DNA of 64,000 bases, from assembly GCA_021786385.1 (NCBI GenBank), contig JAJYNJ010000054.1, positions 1-64,000 of the forward strand, written 5' to 3'. The position numbers and the translations under genes are program-made. Shown here one piece after another: positions 39,040 to 48,734 of the stretch. The first letter of the stretch is position 1. Every line of letters starts with the position of its first letter. Under the pieces are notes generated by a model. The model was not told where the DNA came from and ran no database searches. It saw only the letters and a program-made list of their open reading frames with translations. This DNA comes from Chloroflexota bacterium. Its GTDB lineage: Bacteria; Chloroflexota; Limnocylindria; Limnocylindrales; CSP1-4.

Positions 39040-39708
39040 ATGGGGCACAAGGTCCATCCCTACGGTTTCCGGATCGGCGTCTCGCGTGGCTGGACGGCGA
39101 ACTGGTACGCCGACAAGGGCTACACCGACCTCCTCAAGGAGGACTTCGCGATCCGCGACCTGATCGACAAGCGGCTCGCCAACGCGAGCGTCAGTCATGT
39201 CGAGATCGAGCGCGGCATCAACCACGTCACCGTCACGATCCACACGGCCAAGCCCGGCATCGTGATTGGCAAGGGTGGCGCCAACGTCGAGGCGCTACGC
39301 CAACAGATCGGCCGGATCTCGAGCCGCAAGGTCAAGCTCGAGATCAAGGAGATCCGTCAGCCGGAGCTCGACGCACAGCTCGTGGCCGCCAACATCGCGC
39401 AACAGCTGAGCCGGCGCATCGCTTTCAAGAAGGCCATGAAGCAGTCGGTCCAGCGCACCATGAAGGCCGGTGCCAAGGGCGTGCGGATCGCCGTCGCCGG
39501 GCGCCTCGGTGGCGCGGAGATGGCGCGCCGCGAGTGGGAGCGCGAGGGTCGCATCCCGCTCGGCACGCTGCGCGCCGACATCAGCTACGGGCAGGTGCAT
39601 GCCCACACCACGTACGGCCGGATCGGGGTCAAGGTCTGGATCTACCGGGGCGATATCATCCCGGAGCGTCAGGCGCCCCGTGAGGCCGCGGTAGCAGCGG
39701 GGGCCTGA
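39040..39708 (+). CDS. rpsC: 30S ribosomal protein S3
   Basis: At the mRNA entry channel, where it helps unwind mRNA. The 222 residues start MGHKVHPYGFRIGVSRGW. A KH domain with GIVIGKGGANVEALRQQI follows, and the C-terminal domain has GAKGVRIAVAGRLGGAEMAR and HTTYGRIGVKVWIYRG. Normal length with a short Ala-rich end. Neighbours rplV and rplP as in all S10 operons. Confidence 0.98.
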   Translation: MGHKVHPYGFRIGVSRGWTANWYADKGYTDLLKEDFAIRDLIDKRLANASVSHVEIERGINHVTVTIHTAKPGIVIGKGGANVEALRQQIGRISSRKVKLEIKEIRQPELDAQLVAANIAQQLSRRIAFKKAMKQSVQRTMKAGAKGVRIAVAGRLGGAEMARREWEREGRIPLGTLRADISYGQVHAHTTYGRIGVKVWIYRGDIIPERQAPREAAVAAGA

Positions 39709-39711
39709 GCG

Positions 39712-40140
39712 ATGCTGCTTCCTAAGCGTGTCAAACACCGGCGCGTCATGCGCGGCCGCATGAGCGGCACGGCCAAGGGTGGGACCACCATCGCGTTCGG
39801 CGAGTACGGCCTGATGACGGAGGAACCGGCCTGGATCACCAGCCGTCAGATCGAGGCGGCGCGGCGCGCGATGACGCGCTCCGTCAAGCGCGGTGGCAAG
39901 GTCTGGATCCGCATCTTCCCCGACAAGCCGGTGACCAAGAAACCAGCGGAGACCCGGATGGGCTCCGGCAAGGGCGCCCCCGACCACTGGGTGGCCGTCG
40001 TGAAGCCCGGGCGGATCCTCTTCGAGCTGGCGGGGGTGCCCGTCGAGGAGGCCGCGGAGGCGATGCGGCTGGCCGGGCACAAGCTGCCGGTCAACGTGAA
40101 GTTCATTGTCAAGGAGGGCGTCGTCGATGGACATCGATGA
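39712..40140 (+). CDS. rplP: 50S ribosomal protein L16
   Basis: Binds near the A-site and positions tRNA. The 142 residues start [17 protein letters not shown] and hold [35 protein letters not shown] and [14 protein letters not shown]. The conserved arginine that is hydroxylated in E. coli lies in the [11 protein letters not shown] segment. The 3' end overlaps rpmC by 14 bases. Confidence 0.97.
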   Translation: MLLPKRVKHRRVMRGRMSGTAKGGTTIAFGEYGLMTEEPAWITSRQIEAARRAMTRSVKRGGKVWIRIFPDKPVTKKPAETRMGSGKGAPDHWVAVVKPGRILFELAGVPVEEAAEAMRLAGHKLPVNVKFIVKEGVVDGHR

Positions 40141-40342
40141 GGTCCGTGCGCTCTCTGATGACGAGCTGGAGGCCGAGCTGGCGGCGGCCCGTCGCAACTT
40201 GTACGACCTCCGGTTTCAGTTGGCGACGCGTCAGTTGAGCGACTACAACCAGATCAGGAGCACGCGCAAGCGGATCGCTCGCATCCTGACCGTCCAGACC
40301 GAGCGTCGTCTCGGACGGGCGACGGCGGAGGTGGGGCGATGA
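40127..40342 (+). CDS. rpmC: 50S ribosomal protein L29
   Basis: Small helical protein beside L23 at the tunnel exit. 71 residues when started at ATG 40127, which has AAGGAGG 9 bases upstream inside rpl[21 protein letters not shown] and [14 protein letters not shown] are typical. Its stop overlaps the rpsQ start (ATGA). Confidence 0.94.
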   Translation: MDIDEVRALSDDELEAELAAARRNLYDLRFQLATRQLSDYNQIRSTRKRIARILTVQTERRLGRATAEVGR

Positions 40343-40716
40343 GCGGAGTGAGAGTGGAACGGCAACGGAAGACCAAGGTGGGGCGGGTGGTCTCCGACAA
40401 GATGGACAAGACGATCGTGGTCTCCGTAGAGCGGCTCTCCCGCCACCCGCTCTACAAGCGTGTGGTCCGGCTGACCACCAAGTTCAAGGCCCACGACGAG
40501 CACAACGAGGCCCGTATCGGCGATACGGTGCGCATCGAAGAGTCGCGGCCGCTCAGCGCGACCAAGCGCTGGCGCCTCGTCGAGATCGTGCAGCGCGCGA
40601 CCGATGGCGCGGCCGACCAGCTGGTGGCGGAGGAGGCCTCGACCGCCGAGGCGATCCACGCGGCCGCTCATCCGGGCCGACATGAGGAGGCCCCCTCCGG
40701 GGGGGCGACTGCATGA
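40339..40716 (+). CDS. rpsQ: 30S ribosomal protein S17 with C-terminal extension
   Basis: 16S rRNA-binding primary assembly protein. The core (about residues 8-88) shows [29 protein letters not shown] and [20 protein letters not shown]. At 125 residues it is about 40 longer than usual; the extra is an Ala/Glu/His-rich tail ([20 protein letters not shown]). Overlaps rpmC by 4 bases and rplN by 4 bases. Confidence 0.95.
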   Translation: MSGVRVERQRKTKVGRVVSDKMDKTIVVSVERLSRHPLYKRVVRLTTKFKAHDEHNEARIGDTVRIEESRPLSATKRWRLVEIVQRATDGAADQLVAEEASTAEAIHAAAHPGRHEEAPSGGATA

Positions 40717-41081
40717 TCCAGCAGTACAGCCGGCTCAAGGTCGCCGACAACACCGGCGCCCGCACCATCCAGTGCATCCGCATCATGGGCCGCTCGAGCA
40801 AGACGACCGCCGAGGTCGGCGATGTGATCATCGCCAGCGTCAAGCAGGCGATCCCGAACGCCGCGGTCAAGAAGGGCGACGTGGTGCGCGCGGTGGTGGT
40901 GCGAACCGCCAAGGAGTACGGGCGACCCGACGGCAGCTACATCCGCTTCGACGAGAACGCGGCGGTGCTGATCAACAACCAGGGCAACCCACGCGGCACG
41001 CGGATCTTTGGTCCCGTGGCACGTGAGCTGCGTGACCGCAACTACATGAAGATCGTATCGCTCGCGCCGGAGGTGCTCTAG
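40713..41081 (+). CDS. rplN: 50S ribosomal protein L14
   Basis: Forms an inter-subunit bridge and is the docking site of silencing factor RsfS. The 122 residues begin [20 protein letters not shown], followed by [14 protein letters not shown] and [13 protein letters not shown]. The family end region has [15 protein letters not shown] overlaps the rpsQ stop; rplX follows after 2 bases. Confidence 0.98.
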   Translation: MIQQYSRLKVADNTGARTIQCIRIMGRSSKTTAEVGDVIIASVKQAIPNAAVKKGDVVRAVVVRTAKEYGRPDGSYIRFDENAAVLINNQGNPRGTRIFGPVARELRDRNYMKIVSLAPEVL

Positions 41082-41083
41082 CG

Positions 41084-41470
41084 ATGCCGGGCGAGGTCGT
41101 GAAGCACAGTACGAAAGTGCCGGAGATCCGGCGGGGCGACCAGGTGGTCGTGCTGACCGGCAAGGATATTGGGAAGCGCGGCGTGGTCGAGCGCGTCGTG
41201 CGGCCCGATCGCGTCATCGTAGGGGGCGTCAACGTCTCGAAGCGGCACACCAAGCCACGCACGATCCAGGGCCGCAACGAGTCCGCGCCGCAGATCCAGC
41301 AGGGCGGCATCCTCGACAAGACGATGCCGCTGGCGATCAGCAACGTGATGGTCGTCTGTCCTTCGTGCGGCCATCCGACCCGGGTCCGCCATGCCACGCT
41401 GGCCACCGGCGCGAGCGTCCGGGTCTGCGCCCGCTGCGGCGAGCCGCTCGCGCGCGAGGTGAAGGCATGA
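41084..41470 (+). CDS. rplX: 50S ribosomal protein L24 with C-terminal zinc-ribbon-like part
   Basis: Assembly initiator at the tunnel exit. The KOW part (residues about 17-50) has [20 protein letters not shown]. Residues about 86-122 carry two CxxC pairs (CPSCGHPTR and CARCGEP), the C4 pattern found in many L24 proteins. 128 residues is somewhat long because of an N-terminal extension of about 15 residues. The stop overlaps rplE (ATGA). Confidence 0.96.
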   Translation: MPGEVVKHSTKVPEIRRGDQVVVLTGKDIGKRGVVERVVRPDRVIVGGVNVSKRHTKPRTIQGRNESAPQIQQGGILDKTMPLAISNVMVVCPSCGHPTRVRHATLATGASVRVCARCGEPLAREVKA

Positions 41471-42006
41471 GCGAGCTGAAGCGGCGCTACCGCGAGGAGG
41501 TCGTTCCGGCGCTGCAGAAGGAGTTCGCCTACGGGAACCCGATGCAGGTGCCGCGTGTCGAGAAAGTCGTGGTCAACATCGGGCTCGGGGAGGCGCTGCA
41601 GAACGCCAAGGCGCTCGACGCCGCGGTCGCGGACCTGACTGCGATCACCGGACAGAAACCGATCGTGACGCGGGCTAAGCGCTCGATCGCACAGTTCCGG
41701 CTCCGCACCGGCAACGCGATCGGCGCCAAAGTGACGTTGCGCGGCGACCGCATGTGGGATTTCCTGGAGCGCCTCACGCAGCTCGCCCTGCCGCGCATCC
41801 GTGACTTCCACGGCGTTCCGTCCCGCTCGTTCGACGGGCGCGGCAACTACTCGCTCGGGCTGCGCGAACAGCTCGCCTTCCCCGAGATCGACTACGACAA
41901 GGTGGACCGTCTGCGCGGGCTCGAGGTGAGCATCGTGACGACGGCGAAGACCGACGAGGAATCGAAGAAGCTGCTCGAGCTCCTCGGCATGCCCTTCGCC
42001 GGCTAG
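41467..42006 (+). CDS. rplE: 50S ribosomal protein L5
   Basis: Binds 5S rRNA and contacts the P-site tRNA. ATG 41467 overlaps the rplX stop; the 179 residues are the family length. Family elements are [59 protein letters not shown] and [13 protein letters not shown] longer open frame upstream of 41467 overlaps rplX and is not needed. Confidence 0.97.
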   Translation: MSELKRRYREEVVPALQKEFAYGNPMQVPRVEKVVVNIGLGEALQNAKALDAAVADLTAITGQKPIVTRAKRSIAQFRLRTGNAIGAKVTLRGDRMWDFLERLTQLALPRIRDFHGVPSRSFDGRGNYSLGLREQLAFPEIDYDKVDRLRGLEVSIVTTAKTDEESKKLLELLGMPFAG

Positions 42007-42026
42007 CGGCGCGGGAGGGACCACAG

Positions 42027-42212
42027 ATGGCCAAGAAATCGATGATCGCCAAGGCGAAGCGCCCAGCCCGGTTCAAGGTCCGGGAGCACCACCGGTGCTT
42101 CGTCTGCGGCCGGCCGCGCGGCTACATGCGCCGCTTTGCGCTCTGCCGCATCTGCTTCCGCGAGCGGGCGCTGCTTGGGATGCTCCCGGGCGTGACGAAG
42201 TCGAGCTGGTGA
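42027..42212 (+). CDS. rpsZ: 30S ribosomal protein S14, zinc-binding type
   Basis: Head protein of the small subunit. The 61-residue form with two CxxC pairs (CFVCGRP and CRICFRE) is the zinc (type Z) S14; the longer Cys-free form is not present in this window. It has [10 protein letters not shown] at the end, as in the family. Confidence 0.97.
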   Translation: MAKKSMIAKAKRPARFKVREHHRCFVCGRPRGYMRRFALCRICFRERALLGMLPGVTKSSW

Positions 42213-42216
42213 ACCG

Positions 42217-42615
42217 ATGAACGTCTCCGACCCGATCGCCGACATGCTGACCCGCATCCGCAATGCGAGCCGGGCGCGCCATCCCGAGGTCCTCGTCCCG
42301 GCGTCGCGGACCAAGCGCGAGATCGCCCGGATCCTCAAGGAGGAAGGCTTCATCGCCGACGTCGACGAGACTCGCGACGGTCCGCGGGCGATGCTGCGCA
42401 TCACGCTCCGCTATGTAGGCGGCAAGGCCCCGGTGGTCTCGGGGCTCAAGCGCATCAGCAAGCCCGGCCTGCGCGTCTATGCGCGCAAGACCGACATCCC
42501 GCGTGTCCTGGGCGGCCTCGGCATCGTCATCGTCAGCACCAGCCAGGGGATCATGACCGGCGCGCAGGCCCGCAAGGCCCAGCTCGGCGGCGAAGTCCTG
42601 GCGTACGTCTGGTAG
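42217..42615 (+). CDS. rpsH: 30S ribosomal protein S8
   Basis: Primary 16S rRNA-binding protein; in enteric bacteria it represses the spc operon. The 132 residues start [20 protein letters not shown] and contain the C-terminal signature [20 protein letters not shown]. Standard length. 4 bases after rpsZ, 6 before rplF. Confidence 0.98.
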   Translation: MNVSDPIADMLTRIRNASRARHPEVLVPASRTKREIARILKEEGFIADVDETRDGPRAMLRITLRYVGGKAPVVSGLKRISKPGLRVYARKTDIPRVLGGLGIVIVSTSQGIMTGAQARKAQLGGEVLAYVW

Positions 42616-42621
42616 GCCGTC

Positions 42622-43173
42622 ATGTCACGTATCGGACGACTCCCCATTCCGATCCCACCCGGCGTCGACGTGGCGCTGGACGGCTCGTCGATCACGGTCA
42701 CTGGCCCACGTGGGCAACTGCATCGCGAGCTCGCCCCCGAGCTGACGGTGGTCCGCGAGGACGCGGCCCTGCGCATCGAGCGCCCGCGCGACGACAAGCG
42801 CTCGCGCGAGCTCCACGGGCTCACCCGCACCCTGGTGGCGAACATGGTCGCCGGCGTCACGACCGGGTATCGCAAGCCGCTCGAGATCACGGGCGTCGGG
42901 TACCGGGCCCAGAAGGTGGGCGAGAAGCTGCAGCTCAGCTTGGGCTACAGCCATCCCGTCGAGATCGAGCCCCCGGCCGGGATCAGCTTCGAGCTGGAGA
43001 ACCCGACGCGGTTGGCGGTCGTGGGGATCGACAAGGAGCTGGTCGGCCAGGTGGCCGCCCAGATCCGGGCGGCGCGCAAGCCGGAGCCCTACAAGGGCAA
43101 GGGTGTGTGCTACGCCGGCGAGCTGATCCGCCGCAAGGCCGGCAAGGCCGGCAAGATCGGCGGCAAGAAGTGA
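42622..43173 (+). CDS. rplF: 50S ribosomal protein L6
   Basis: Near the factor-binding site, contacting the sarcin-ricin loop region. The 183 residues form the two L6 repeats: [20 protein letters not shown] at the start and [20 protein letters not shown] at the conserved C-terminal end. Length is usual. 54 bases to rplR hold a ribosome-binding site but no gene. Confidence 0.97.
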   Translation: MSRIGRLPIPIPPGVDVALDGSSITVTGPRGQLHRELAPELTVVREDAALRIERPRDDKRSRELHGLTRTLVANMVAGVTTGYRKPLEITGVGYRAQKVGEKLQLSLGYSHPVEIEPPAGISFELENPTRLAVVGIDKELVGQVAAQIRAARKPEPYKGKGVCYAGELIRRKAGKAGKIGGKK

Positions 43174-43227
43174 GTCACGGCGGGCCCAGCACGGGCCCGC
43201 GGCATCCGTAGGAGTACGACGACCGAT

Positions 43228-43590
43228 ATGGCCCAGGCACCTTCCCGGAGCGCCGCGCGCCAGAAGCGCCACGAGCGGATCCGTCTCACCCTGCGGGGGA
43301 CGGCGGCGCGGCCGCGCCTGGCCGTCTTCCGCAGCATCGACCAGATCTATGCCCAGGTCATCGACGACAGCGCCGGCCACACGCTGGCCGCGGCCTCGTC
43401 GCTCGAGCCGGAGATCCGCTCGCTCGAGGCGACCAAGACTGAACGCGCCCGGACCGTCGGCCGGCTGATCGCCGAACGGGCGAAGGCGGCTGGCGTCGAG
43501 CGGGTGGTCTTCGATCGGGCGGGCTATCGCTACCACGGACGCGTGAAGTCGCTCGCCGACGCGGCCCGCGAAGCGGGTCTCGACTTCTAG
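43228..43590 (+). CDS. rplR: 50S ribosomal protein L18
   Basis: Binds 5S rRNA with L5 and L25/CTC. The 120 residues have the Arg-rich N-terminus ([20 protein letters not shown]), [20 protein letters not shown] and the C-terminal [20 protein letters not shown]. Standard length. Confidence 0.97.
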   Translation: MAQAPSRSAARQKRHERIRLTLRGTAARPRLAVFRSIDQIYAQVIDDSAGHTLAAASSLEPEIRSLEATKTERARTVGRLIAERAKAAGVERVVFDRAGYRYHGRVKSLADAAREAGLDF

Positions 43591-43610
43591 GGATCGGAAA
43601 GGAGCCACCG

Positions 43611-44147
43611 TTGGCGAGGATCGACCCAGCCAGGCTGACGCTCGAGGAACGCGTCGTCCAGATCAACCGCGTCGCCAAGGTCGTCAAGGGCGGCCGGCGT
43701 TTCAGCTTCAGTGCGGTCGTCGTGGTCGGCGACGGCGCCGGCCATGTCGGCGTCGGGCTCGGCAAGGCCGGCGAAGTGCCCGAGGCCATCCGAAAGGGCG
43801 TCGAGGACGCCAAGAAGCACCTCATCCGCGTGCCGCTCGTGGGCACCACCATCCCGCACGAGGTGCGGGTCCGGTTCGGGGCCAGCAACGTACTGCTGCG
43901 GCCGGCCTCGCAGGGGACCGGCGTCATCGCGGGCGGCTCGGTGCGCGCCGTGGTGGAGTCGGCGGGGATCCGCGACATTCTGTCGAAGTCGCTCGGCTCG
44001 ACCAATCCGGTGAACGTAACCCGGGCGACGCTCGAGGCGCTGCGCAGCCTGCGCAGCGCAGAGGAGATCTCAGCGCAGCGTGGCGTGCCGCTGCGCAGCG
44101 TGATCAGCGGTCAGCCGACCACGGAGGTGGCTGCCGATGCCCGATAA
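43611..44147 (+). CDS. rpsE: 30S ribosomal protein S5
   Basis: At the mRNA entry and important for decoding fidelity. The 178 residues carry the S5 signature with [40 protein letters not shown] and the C-terminal domain with [19 protein letters not shown] and [16 protein letters not shown] is used as start at 43611, supported by GGAAAGGAG 6 bases upstream. It overlaps rpmD by 11 bases. Confidence 0.97.
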   Translation: MARIDPARLTLEERVVQINRVAKVVKGGRRFSFSAVVVVGDGAGHVGVGLGKAGEVPEAIRKGVEDAKKHLIRVPLVGTTIPHEVRVRFGASNVLLRPASQGTGVIAGGSVRAVVESAGIRDILSKSLGSTNPVNVTRATLEALRSLRSAEEISAQRGVPLRSVISGQPTTEVAADAR

Positions 44148-44517
44148 GCTGCGCGTTCGCCTGCGCAAGAGCCCGATCAGTTACACGGCCAAGACTCGCG
44201 GCACGGTCCGCGCGCTCGGCCTGCACCGGCTGCACGAGACGGTGGAGCTTCCGGACAACCCCGCCATCCGCGGCATGGTGCGTGCCGTCCGGTTCCTCGT
44301 CGAGGTCGAGGCGGTCCCGGCACCCTCGCCTGCGGCGGCGCGTGCGCGCCGCCGCGCTCCCGCGACGACCGCCGAGCCGGCCACGACGGCGCGGGGCGCG
44401 ACGACGGTCCCCGCAGCCGATGCGACTGCGCCGGCTGTCGATGGGGCGCCTCCTGGGGCACCCGCGGCGCCTGGGGCCCAGCCGAGCGAGCCGGCGTCCG
44501 AGGAGGGAGAGGCATGA
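44137..44517 (+). CDS. rpmD: 50S ribosomal protein L30 with long C-terminal extension
   Basis: Peripheral 50S protein. Residues 1-62 form the complete L30 core ([52 protein letters not shown]). The remaining 64 residues are Ala/Pro/Thr-rich low complexity, more than doubling the usual length of about 60. Similar tails occur on S17 and L15 of this operon. Overlaps rpsE by 11 and rplO by 4 bases. Confidence 0.94.
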   Translation: MPDKLRVRLRKSPISYTAKTRGTVRALGLHRLHETVELPDNPAIRGMVRAVRFLVEVEAVPAPSPAAARARRRAPATTAEPATTARGATTVPAADATAPAVDGAPPGAPAAPGAQPSEPASEEGEA

Positions 44518-45143
44518 AGCTGCACGACTTGCGCCCCGCTGAGGGGTCGCATACCCCTCGCACGCGCGTCGGCCGCGGCATCGCGGCCGGCAAGGGCAAG
44601 ACGGCGGGCCGCGGGACCAAGGGTCAGAAGGCGCGCACCGGGGGCACCATCCCGGCCTGGTTCGAAGGGGGCCAGACACCCGCCTCGCAACGGATCCCGA
44701 AGCTGCGGGGGTTCAAGCGCCGCTTCCGGCTCGAGTACGCCGTGGTGAACGTCGGCCGGATCAACGAGGTTGCCGCCGCCGGTGGCTTCGGGGAGCCGGC
44801 ACCGGGCGCTCCGATCGCCGTGAACCCGGAGCTGCTGCTGGCGGCCGGGCTCATCGGCTCGCTGCGCAACCCGGTCAAGGTGCTCGGCCAGGGCGACGTC
44901 GACCGTCGCCTCTTCGTGGTCGCGGACGCCTTCACGAAGAGCGCGGCCACGAAGATCGAGGTGGCGGGGGGGACGGCGCAGATCCTGGAGCTGCCCGACG
45001 AGCCGCTCGCCGCGCTCGGCGTCGAGGCGCGCGGGAGCAGCGCTGCGGCCCGGACACCGACCCAGACGCCGGCTGAGGCCCAGGCCTCGCCGTCGGCACC
45101 GGCCACGGCGCCGCAGTCCGCGCCGGGCGCGGGAGCGGAGTAG
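44514..45143 (+). CDS. rplO: 50S ribosomal protein L15 with C-terminal extension
   Basis: Late assembly protein of the 50S subunit. The core (about residues 1-162) has [40 protein letters not shown], and FEGGQTPASQRIPKLRGF. The 209 residues exceed the usual 145-155; the last 45 or so are Ala/Pro/Ser-rich. Start overlaps the rpmD stop (ATGA). secY follows after 3 bases. Confidence 0.96.
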   Translation: MKLHDLRPAEGSHTPRTRVGRGIAAGKGKTAGRGTKGQKARTGGTIPAWFEGGQTPASQRIPKLRGFKRRFRLEYAVVNVGRINEVAAAGGFGEPAPGAPIAVNPELLLAAGLIGSLRNPVKVLGQGDVDRRLFVVADAFTKSAATKIEVAGGTAQILELPDEPLAALGVEARGSSAAARTPTQTPAEAQASPSAPATAPQSAPGAGAE

Positions 45144-45146
45144 ACG

Positions 45147-46424
45147 GTGTTCGACGCCCTCATCAACGCCCTCCGTGCGCCGGACATCCGGCGGCGCATC
45201 CTGTTCGTGCTCGGGATGCTCATCATCGTGCGGGCGCTCGCGCACGTCCCCGTGCCGGGCGTCAACCGAGTGGCGCTGAACACCCTCTTCAACAACAACC
45301 AGCTGCTGGGTCTGCTCGACATCTTCTCGGGAGGCGGCCTGTCGTCGTTCTCGGTGATCGGCATGGGCGTCAACCCGTACATCAACGCCTCGATCATCAT
45401 GACGCTGATGCAGGGTGTGATCCCGAGCTTGCAGGCGCTGTCGCACGAGGGCGAGTACGGGCGCCAGAAGATCAACCAGTACACGCGCTACTTGACGGTG
45501 CCGTTGGCCCTCATCCAGGGCTACGGCTTCTTGGCGATCCTGAACAGCCAGGGCGTGCTCACCAGCTTCGACCTGGCCAGCTACATCACCGTCACCCAGA
45601 TCATCTCGCTGACCGCCGGCACGATCCTGCTGATGTGGTTGGGCGAGCTGATCACGGAGAAGGGGATCGGCAACGGGGTCAGCTTCATTATCTTCGCGGG
45701 CATCGTGGGGCGTGTGCCGCTTGCCGTGGGCCGTTTCCTGGAGGCGCCCGACTGGGCGGCGGGCGTGGCGCTCGCCGTGGTCGGCATCATCGCGATCGCC
45801 GGCATCGTCTATATTCAGGAGGGCCAGCGCCGGATCCCCGTGCAGTACGCGAGCCGCGTGCGCGGACGCCGTCTCTACCAGGGGGGCTCCACGTTCCTGC
45901 CGTTGCGCGTGAACCAGGCCGGCGTCATCCCGATCATCTTCGCCGTCAGCATCATCCTCTTCCCGACCCAGATCGCGGCCTACTTCCAGTCCTCGCAGGT
46001 CAAGATCGTGGCCGACGTCTCGCGGGGGATTCAGAGCCTGCTCGGTGTCCAGAGCCCGCTGTACGCGGTGCTCTACTTCGTCCTGACCGTCGGGTTCACC
46101 TACTTCTACACCGCCTTCACGTTCAAGCCAGACGAGACCGCCGACCAGCTGCGCAAGAACGGCGGGTTCATCCCGGGCATCCGTCCCGGCAACCCCACAC
46201 GGGACTACCTACAGGCGGTCGTGTTCCGGATCACCATCGCCGGCGCGCTCTTCTTGGGCATCGTGGCGGTGATGCCGTTCGTGCTCTCCCAGGCCTTCCC
46301 GAGCCTGCAGGGGATCGCCCTCGGCGGCACCGCACTCCTCATCGTGGTCTCGGTCGTAGTCGAGACGATGAAGCAGGTGGAGGCGCAGCTGATGATGCGC
46401 AACTACGAGGGGTTCATCCGGTGA
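45147..46424 (+). CDS. secY: Preprotein translocase channel subunit SecY
   Basis: Main pore of the Sec translocon in the cytoplasmic membrane. The 425 residues are the family length with ten hydrophobic segments. Conserved stretches include the plug region LLDIFSGGGLSSFSVIGMGV, MLITEKGIGNGVS-like LITEKGIGNGVSFIIFAGIV, and IPVQYASRVRGRRLYQGG in the cytoplasmic loop. GTG start; the stop overlaps adk (GTGA), the usual secY-adk coupling. Confidence 0.98.
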   Translation: MFDALINALRAPDIRRRILFVLGMLIIVRALAHVPVPGVNRVALNTLFNNNQLLGLLDIFSGGGLSSFSVIGMGVNPYINASIIMTLMQGVIPSLQALSHEGEYGRQKINQYTRYLTVPLALIQGYGFLAILNSQGVLTSFDLASYITVTQIISLTAGTILLMWLGELITEKGIGNGVSFIIFAGIVGRVPLAVGRFLEAPDWAAGVALAVVGIIAIAGIVYIQEGQRRIPVQYASRVRGRRLYQGGSTFLPLRVNQAGVIPIIFAVSIILFPTQIAAYFQSSQVKIVADVSRGIQSLLGVQSPLYAVLYFVLTVGFTYFYTAFTFKPDETADQLRKNGGFIPGIRPGNPTRDYLQAVVFRITIAGALFLGIVAVMPFVLSQAFPSLQGIALGGTALLIVVSVVVETMKQVEAQLMMRNYEGFIR

Positions 46425-47098
46425 AGGTCTACGTGATGATCGGCGCCCCGGGCGCCGGCAAGGGGACCCAGGCGGCGATCCTCGCGCAGCGCCTGAGCCT
46501 GCTGCACGTGGCCTCGGGCGATCTGTTCCGCGACGCGGTCCGGAACGGCACTCCGCTGGGCCGCGAGGCCAGGCGCTACATGGACCGCGGTGCACTGGTG
46601 CCAGATCCGGTCGTGATCGGGATGATCGAGGAACGCCTGGACCAGCCCGACGCGGCGGCTGGCGTGATCTTGGACGGCTTTCCCCGCACCCGACCGCAGG
46701 CGGAGGCGCTCGACGCGGCGCTTGCCCAGCGCGGCGCGCGGGTGGATGCGGCGCTCTACGTGGGGGTCTCGGAGGAGGAACTGATCCGGCGTCTTTCGGC
46801 GCGCTGGGTCTGCCGGGCGGCGGGCCACCCGTACAACGAGCGCTCCCACCCGCCGCAGGTGCCGGGTGTCTGTGATCTCGATGGCTCGCAGCTCTACCAG
46901 CGCGACGATGACCGACCCGAGACCGTGCGCGCGCGGCTCGCGCAGCAGTTGCCGCCGATGTACGAGGTCATCGACTACTACACGACGCAGGGGGTGCTCG
47001 TCGCCGTCGACGGCGCGCAGCCGGTCGAGGCGGTGACGGAGGCGCTCCTCAGCGCGATCGCTCACCCCGCACGGCCCGGGCGGAGCGAGGCGGCATGA
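46421..47098 (+). CDS. adk: Adenylate kinase
   Basis: Interconverts ATP + AMP and 2 ADP. 225 residues from a GTG start that overlaps the secY stop. P-loop GAPGAGKGTQ at residues 7-16, AMP-binding SGDLFRDAVRNGT, DGFPRTRPQAEAL, and a long LID (about 125-165) with RWVCRAAGHPYN, PGVCDLDGSQL and YQRDDDRPETV. Two Cys, a His and an Asp in the LID suggest a zinc or structural-metal site as in many non-enteric kinases. The stop overlaps map (ATGA). Confidence 0.96.
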   Translation: MKVYVMIGAPGAGKGTQAAILAQRLSLLHVASGDLFRDAVRNGTPLGREARRYMDRGALVPDPVVIGMIEERLDQPDAAAGVILDGFPRTRPQAEALDAALAQRGARVDAALYVGVSEEELIRRLSARWVCRAAGHPYNERSHPPQVPGVCDLDGSQLYQRDDDRPETVRARLAQQLPPMYEVIDYYTTQGVLVAVDGAQPVEAVTEALLSAIAHPARPGRSEAA

Positions 47099-47907
47099 TC
47101 GTGTCCGAGCGCCGCGTGACGCTCAAGTCCCGCAGCCAGATCGAGCAGATGCGCCGGGCGGGACGCCTGGTCGCCGACGTGCTCGACCGGCTCGGGGAAG
47201 CGCTGCGGCCCGGTATCACCACGGGGGACCTGGACCGCATCGCCGAGGAGATGATCCGCCGCAGCGGCGGTATCCCGTCGTTCATCGGCGTGCCGGGCCC
47301 CCGCGGCCCGTACCGGCACGCGATCTGCGTCTCGATCGACGACGAGGTGGTGCACGGCATCCCCGGTCGGCGGCGCATCGAGGAGGGCCATGTCGTCTCG
47401 ATCGACGCCGGGGCGATCGTCGACGGGTGGCACGGGGACGCCGCCCGCACGTTCACCATCGGCCGGGTGCCGGCCGATGTGCGTCTGCTGGTCGACGAGA
47501 CGCGGCGCGGCATGGACGCGGGGATCGCGGCCGCGCGGGTCGGCAGCACGATCGGGGATATCGCCGCGGCCGTGGAAGCGGTGGCCCTGGAGCACGGATA
47601 CGGCGTGCTGCGCGAGTACGGTGGGCACGGCATCGGTACTGAGATGCACGAGGAACCGTTCGTGCCGAACTACCGCGGCGCCGGCCGCGGGCGCCGGCTC
47701 GAGCCGGGGATGTGCCTGGCGATCGAGCCGATGTTTACGCTCGGCGGGCACGAGGTGCAGGTGCGGGACGACGGTTGGACCGTTGCCACCGCGGATGGGA
47801 GCGTCGCCGCGCACTGGGAGCACACCATCGCGATCCTGCCCGAGGGGCCCGAGATCCTGACGGTGAACGGTCGCGACCGGAGTTTGTTGGGGGAGGCAGG
47901 CGTCTGA
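47095..47907 (+). CDS. map: Methionine aminopeptidase, type I
   Basis: Removes the initiator Met from new proteins. The 270 residues show the pita-bread fold ligands: HAICVSIDDEVVHGIPG, VSIDAGAIVDGWHGDAART (two metal Asp), GHGIGTEMHEEP (His and Glu) and the C-terminal WEHTIAI (Glu). Starts within the adk stop. The promoter of infA overlaps its last codons. Confidence 0.97.
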   Translation: MIVSERRVTLKSRSQIEQMRRAGRLVADVLDRLGEALRPGITTGDLDRIAEEMIRRSGGIPSFIGVPGPRGPYRHAICVSIDDEVVHGIPGRRRIEEGHVVSIDAGAIVDGWHGDAARTFTIGRVPADVRLLVDETRRGMDAGIAAARVGSTIGDIAAAVEAVALEHGYGVLREYGGHGIGTEMHEEPFVPNYRGAGRGRRLEPGMCLAIEPMFTLGGHEVQVRDDGWTVATADGSVAAHWEHTIAILPEGPEILTVNGRDRSLLGEAGV

Positions 47908-47913
47908 TACACT
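47884..47913 (+). promoter_or_regulatory. Putative internal promoter upstream of infA
   Basis: TTGTTG (47884-47889), 18 bases, TACACT (47908-47913), with TGA before the -10. It begins inside the 3' end of map, and a leader of about 65 bases runs to infA. It would let infA-rpmJ-rpsM-rpsK-rpsD-rpoA be transcribed apart from the spc genes. Confidence 0.55.
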
Positions 47914-47985
47914 CAGCGTTCGTGTGCCGCGTCCGTATGACGTGGTGCCCGCAGATCACACTGATGAGGGGAACGACGGTAGCCT

Positions 47986-48204
47986 GTGGCTAAGAAGGAC
48001 GCCATCGAGGTGGAGGGAACGGTCATCGAGCCGTTGCCCAACACGATGTTCGCCGTCGAGCTCGACAATGGGCATCGCGTCCTCGCCCACATCAGCGGCA
48101 AGCTGCGCATGAACTTCATCCGCATCCTCCCGGGGGATCGGGTCCGCGTCGAGCTCTCGCCGTACGACCTTTCCCGCGGGCGCATCACCTATCGGCTCAA
48201 GTAG
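47986..48204 (+). CDS. infA: Translation initiation factor IF-1
   Basis: Blocks the A-site during initiation. The 72 residues are the family length, an S1-like OB fold with [40 protein letters not shown] and [23 protein letters not shown] start. Placed after its own probable promoter and 15 bases before rpmJ. Confidence 0.97.
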   Translation: MAKKDAIEVEGTVIEPLPNTMFAVELDNGHRVLAHISGKLRMNFIRILPGDRVRVELSPYDLSRGRITYRLK

Positions 48205-48219
48205 GCAGGTAACGCAATC

Positions 48220-48333
48220 GTGAAGGTCCGAGCGTCCGTCAAGACGCGCTGCGAGCGCTGCAAGATCATCCGCCGGCACGGGACGGTGATGGTCCTCTGC
48301 ACCAATCCCAAGCACAAGCAGCGCCAAGGTTAG
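48220..48333 (+). CDS. rpmJ: 50S ribosomal protein L36
   Basis: 37-residue zinc protein. [20 protein letters not shown] (with GTG as start codon) and the Cys/His set CxxC...C...H ([15 protein letters not shown]) are the zinc form of L36. It is too short for most gene finders but lies exactly between infA and rpsM as in most bacteria. Confidence 0.95.
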   Translation: MKVRASVKTRCERCKIIRRHGTVMVLCTNPKHKQRQG

Positions 48334-48340
48334 GAGCGGC

Positions 48341-48712
48341 ATGGCACGCATCGCCGGCGTCGATCTCCCGCGCGAGAAGCGCGTCGAGGTGGCCTTGACG
48401 TACATCTACGGGATCGGTCTCCCCACGAGCCAGATCATCCTCACCCAGGCGAACGTCAACCCCGACACCCGCGTCAGGGACCTGACCGAAGAGCAGGTCA
48501 ACCGGTTGCGCGACATCATCGACCGGCGCTACAAGGTCGAGGGTGACCTCCGCCGGGAGGTCGCGCTCAACATCAAGCGGCTCCAGGAGATCGGCTCCTA
48601 CCGGGGCCTGCGGCATCGCCGCAACCTGCCCGTCCGCGGGCAGCGCACCAAGACCAATGCCCGGCAGCGTCGCGGTCCCAAGAAGACCGTCGGCGTCCGC
48701 CGCAAGAAGTAG
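48341..48712 (+). CDS. rpsM: 30S ribosomal protein S13
   Basis: Head protein bridging to the 50S and the P-site tRNA. The 123 residues start [20 protein letters not shown] and have [35 protein letters not shown] and a Lys/Arg-rich tail ([14 protein letters not shown]). 7 bases after rpmJ. Confidence 0.98.
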   Translation: MARIAGVDLPREKRVEVALTYIYGIGLPTSQIILTQANVNPDTRVRDLTEEQVNRLRDIIDRRYKVEGDLRREVALNIKRLQEIGSYRGLRHRRNLPVRGQRTKTNARQRRGPKKTVGVRRKK

Positions 48713-48734
48713 CAGGAGCAGGAAGAACCCACGC

